Shown: positions 7,094-9,070 of the stretch, piece after piece
How the letters are laid out: each line of letters opens with the position of its first letter
Position numbering within the stretch: the first letter of the stretch is position 1
Source of the DNA: DASVBJ01 sp036375895
Lineage (GTDB): Bacteria; Actinomycetota; Actinomycetes; JACCUZ01
Length of the DNA stretch: 9,070 bases
NCBI GenBank assembly: GCA_036375895.1
Contig: DASVBJ010000369.1
Location: forward strand, 1-9,070
Direction of reading: 5' to 3'
Position numbers and translations under genes: made by a program
Notes under the pieces: generated by a model
Seen by the model: only the letters and a program-made list of their open reading frames with translations
What the model was told of the DNA's origin: nothing
The model's database searches: none

Positions 7094-8797
7094 ATGACCG
7101 ACATCTACGCGCAGCGGCCCTGGATCCGCTTCTATGCCGACGGGGTGCCGCCTGATGTCCGGGTGCCGGACGTGCCGCTCACCCGGCTGCTCGACGATGC
7201 CGCCGAGGTCTTCCCCCGGCGGGCCGCGATCAGCTACTTCGGCCACTCCATCAGCTATCGCGAGCTGCGCCACCAGGTCGACCGGTTCGCCAGCGTCCTC
7301 ACCGCGCTCGGCGTCCGCAAGGGCGACCGGGTCGCCCTGGTGCTGCCCAACTGCCCGCAGACGGTCATCGCGATCTTCGCGACGCTGCGCATCGGCGCGA
7401 TCGTCGTCCAGCACAACCCGCTCTACACCGAGCCGGAGCTGCACCACCAGCTGCTCGACAGCGGTGCCAGCGTCGTGATCGTGTACGACGGCGCCTACCG
7501 CCGCGTCGAGGCGGCCCGCACGGGCACGGCCGTGCGCCACGTCATCACGACCTCCCTCATCGACTACCTCCCACGATGGAAGCGCCGGCTGCTGGACCTG
7601 CCGATCGAGAAGGCGCGGGAGAAGCGGGCCCGGCTGGTCACGCCGCTGCCCGACGACGCCCGCACCGACGACTTCTGCCATCTGCTCGAGAAGTCCAGCG
7701 GGCCAGCCAAGCAGGCTCGCGTCGACCCCAGCCGCCAGCTCGCGATGCTGCAGTACACCGGCGGCACGACCGGGCTGCCCAAGGGGGCCATGCTCACCCA
7801 CCGGAACCTGGTGGCCAACGCCTACCAGACGCGGGCGTGGGACCCCGGCATCGTCGAGGGCCGCGAGACCACGCTCGGGGTGCTGCCGCTGTTCCATGTC
7901 TACGGCCTCACGCTCGGGCTGTTCGTGACCGTGCTGGCCGCGGGCAACCTGGTGCTCATCCCGACCTTCGACCTGCAGCTGGTGCTCGAGGCGGTGTCGA
8001 AGAGCAAGCCGACGATCTTCCCCGGCGTCCCACCGATGTACAGCCAGATCAACGAGGCCCGCGAGTCCGCGAACCACGACCTGCGCTCGATCCGCACCTG
8101 CGTGTCCGGCGCGATGCGGCTGCCGCCGGAGACCGTCGACCGGTTCCAGGAGGCGACCGGGGGCCGGCTGGTGGAGGGCTACGGGCTCACCGAGACGTCG
8201 CCGGTCGCGCTGTGCAACCCCTTGAACCGCAACGCGCGCGCCGGCACCGTCGGCCTCCCGCTGCCCGGCACCGAGGCGAAGGTCGTGGACGAGAACGACC
8301 CCGACATCGTGGTGGAGCCGGGCGTCGCGGGCGAGCTCGCGGTGCGAGGGCCACAGGTCTTCCACGGCTACTGGGGCCACGCCGGCGACACCGCCGCGAT
8401 GCTGCGCGACGGCTGGATCCTGACCGGTGACGTCGTGACGATGAGCCCCGACGGCTTCTTCACCATCATCGACCGCAAGCGCGACATCATCCTCGCGAGC
8501 GGCTTCAGCATCTTCCCCTCCGAGATCGAGGACGTGCTGCTGGAGCACCCGGACGTCGCGGACTGCGTGGTGATCGGGGTGCCCGACCCCTACCGCGGCG
8601 AGACGGTGAAGGCGTACGTCGTGCCCCGAGCCGGGCGGCACATCGACGAGCAGCACCTGGAGATCCACTGCGAGCAACGCCTGTCCGCCTACAAGGTGCC
8701 CAAGCTTTTCGAGGTGCGGGACGACCTGCCGCGCAACATCATCGGCAAGCCGCTGCGCCGGGTGCTGCGCGAGGAGCACGCCGCGCGCAGCGCCTGA
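7094..8797 (+). CDS. fadD: Long-chain fatty acid--CoA ligase (AMP-forming acyl-CoA synthetase)
   Basis: The 567-residue cytosolic enzyme activates a fatty acid through an acyl-adenylate to acyl-CoA. The ANL-superfamily motifs are in order: P-loop-like YTGGTTGLPKG (221-231), YGLTET (363-368), WILTGD with Asp446 (441-446), DRKRDIILASGF in the hinge region, and the C-terminal catalytic Lys552 in IIGKPLRR. VLPLFHVYG and FPGVPPMY are typical of FadD long-chain ligases, as is the insertion with YLPRWKRRLLDLP before the P-loop. Length matches the family. The ATG at 7094 is preferred over the upstream in-frame start at 7010 because family proteins begin close to RPWIRFYADGVP. The ribosome site is poor: only GGTGA at 7085-7089, inside a palindrome. 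With the thiolase at the other end of the window it suggests fatty-acid degradation. Chain-length preference is not readable, and fatty-acyl-AMP ligase is less likely. Confidence 0.93.
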   Translation: MTDIYAQRPWIRFYADGVPPDVRVPDVPLTRLLDDAAEVFPRRAAISYFGHSISYRELRHQVDRFASVLTALGVRKGDRVALVLPNCPQTVIAIFATLRIGAIVVQHNPLYTEPELHHQLLDSGASVVIVYDGAYRRVEAARTGTAVRHVITTSLIDYLPRWKRRLLDLPIEKAREKRARLVTPLPDDARTDDFCHLLEKSSGPAKQARVDPSRQLAMLQYTGGTTGLPKGAMLTHRNLVANAYQTRAWDPGIVEGRETTLGVLPLFHVYGLTLGLFVTVLAAGNLVLIPTFDLQLVLEAVSKSKPTIFPGVPPMYSQINEARESANHDLRSIRTCVSGAMRLPPETVDRFQEATGGRLVEGYGLTETSPVALCNPLNRNARAGTVGLPLPGTEAKVVDENDPDIVVEPGVAGELAVRGPQVFHGYWGHAGDTAAMLRDGWILTGDVVTMSPDGFFTIIDRKRDIILASGFSIFPSEIEDVLLEHPDVADCVVIGVPDPYRGETVKAYVVPRAGRHIDEQHLEIHCEQRLSAYKVPKLFEVRDDLPRNIIGKPLRRVLREEHAARSA

Positions 8798-8924
8798 GTG
8801 GGGCATAGGGTCGGCCAGACGGCCGGTTCGCCGGTGATCTTCCGGGTAGGAGCGGCTGCGCCGGCCGGCCGACGGGACAAGGCCGCGCCGGCCGACCGAT
8901 CGTCCGAACGAGCTGGAGGAACGG
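8798..8924 (+). promoter_or_regulatory. Intergenic leader of the Asp/Gly/Ala-repeat gene
   Basis: This 127-nt gap holds a possible -10 TAGGGT (8806-8811) with no clear -35. A short CCGG-TTCG-CCGG hairpin sits at 8823-8834. GCGCCGGCCG is repeated at about 8859 and 8885. GGAGG at 8915-8919 lies 5 nt before the next ATG. Only the last is a firm signal. Confidence 0.3.
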
Positions 8925-9070
8925 ATGGCACTCGACGACGACATGACCACCACGCCGATGGACGGTGGCGCCGACGGTGGCGCGGACGGCGGCGCTGACA
9001 GCGGTGCGCACGGCCCCTCGGACGGGGGAGCCGGCGGCACCCCGGGCACGCACGACGGCGGTGCCGACGG
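8925..9070 (+). CDS. Start of an acidic Asp/Gly/Ala-repeat protein, runs off right edge
   Basis: An ATG with GGAGG 5 nt upstream (8915-8919) opens a frame that stays open to the window edge (48 full codons). It begins MALDDDMTTTPMDGGADGGA. From residue 13 a four-residue unit D-G/S-G-A repeats four times (8961-9008), then HGPSDGGAGGTP and another DGGADG at the end. The N-terminus is strongly acidic, with no signal peptide, membrane segment or catalytic motif. Such Gly/Ala/Asp tracts behave as disordered linkers or N-terminal tails in actinobacterial proteins; the functional domain, if any, lies beyond the window. I do not recognise the gene. The Shine-Dalgarno and consistent G/C third positions make it likely to be real. 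Confidence 0.6.
   Translation, partial: MALDDDMTTTPMDGGADGGADGGADSGAHGPSDGGAGGTPGTHDGGAD
8961..9008 (+). repeat. Four 12-nt tandem repeats encoding D-G/S-G-A
   Basis: Four consecutive 12-nt units of the form GAC-GGY-GGC-GCN begin at 8961, 8973, 8985 and 8997. The last has AGC in place of the first Gly codon. A fifth copy stands at 9054-9065 and a variant at 9021-9032. Differences are mostly at third positions, so the amino-acid repeat is kept while the DNA has drifted. Confidence 0.7.

Noticed and set aside
7073..9049. 658-codon open frame on the minus strand opposite the acyl-CoA synthetase
   Set aside because: It mirrors the codon positions of a clear fadD gene, has no family motif, and is an expected effect of very high third-position GC.

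Overview
The window is very GC-rich (roughly 70% or more by inspection). It has strong G/C third-position codon bias, GTG starts, and gene content typical of a high-GC actinobacterium (Actinomycetota). The left half resembles the Mycobacterium tuberculosis block Rv1074c (fadA3 thiolase), Rv1075c (GDSL/SGNH esterase), Rv1076 (lipU), Rv1077 (cbs), recalled from knowledge. Here a DUF899 gene lies between the thiolase and the esterase, and a metallo-beta-lactamase-fold hydrolase sits where lipU would be. I cannot assign a genus. The organism is probably not a mycobacterium; a Nocardioides-, Frankia- or Geodermatophilus-like actinobacterium would fit.

Layout. (1) 1-380, minus: 5' part of a thiolase (fadA type), cut by the left edge. 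(2) 381-638: divergent intergenic region with three copies of a CGCCCTGC box. (3) 639-1454, plus: DUF899 thioredoxin-like protein with a CxxC motif. (4) 1513-2586, minus: membrane-anchored SGNH/GDSL hydrolase, overlapping by 4 nt the upstream minus-strand MBL-fold hydrolase (2583-3299). (5) 3300-3444: divergent promoter region. (6) 3445-4812, plus: cystathionine beta-synthase with a C-terminal CBS-domain pair. (7) 4872-5885 and 5911-6975, plus: two consecutive, unrelated-looking P-loop (AAA+/STAND-like) ATPases, the first with a C-terminal winged helix. They sit behind an unusually AT-rich, palindrome-bearing, probably leaderless promoter. (8) 7094-8797, plus: long-chain acyl-CoA synthetase (fadD type) with two palindromes in its leader. 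(9) 8925-9070, plus: start of an Asp/Gly/Ala-repeat protein cut by the right edge.

How the genes relate: the thiolase and acyl-CoA synthetase point to fatty-acid activation and beta-oxidation, and the SGNH hydrolase could release acyl or acetyl groups. Cbs belongs to transsulfuration (homocysteine to cystathionine). The two-ATPase cassette between cbs and fadD does not fit this metabolism. It is the best candidate for an undescribed function, although nothing in the window proves what it does. No RNA genes, CRISPR arrays, insertion sequences or integration signs were seen. No gene-free stretch exceeds 300 bases; the longest is 258.
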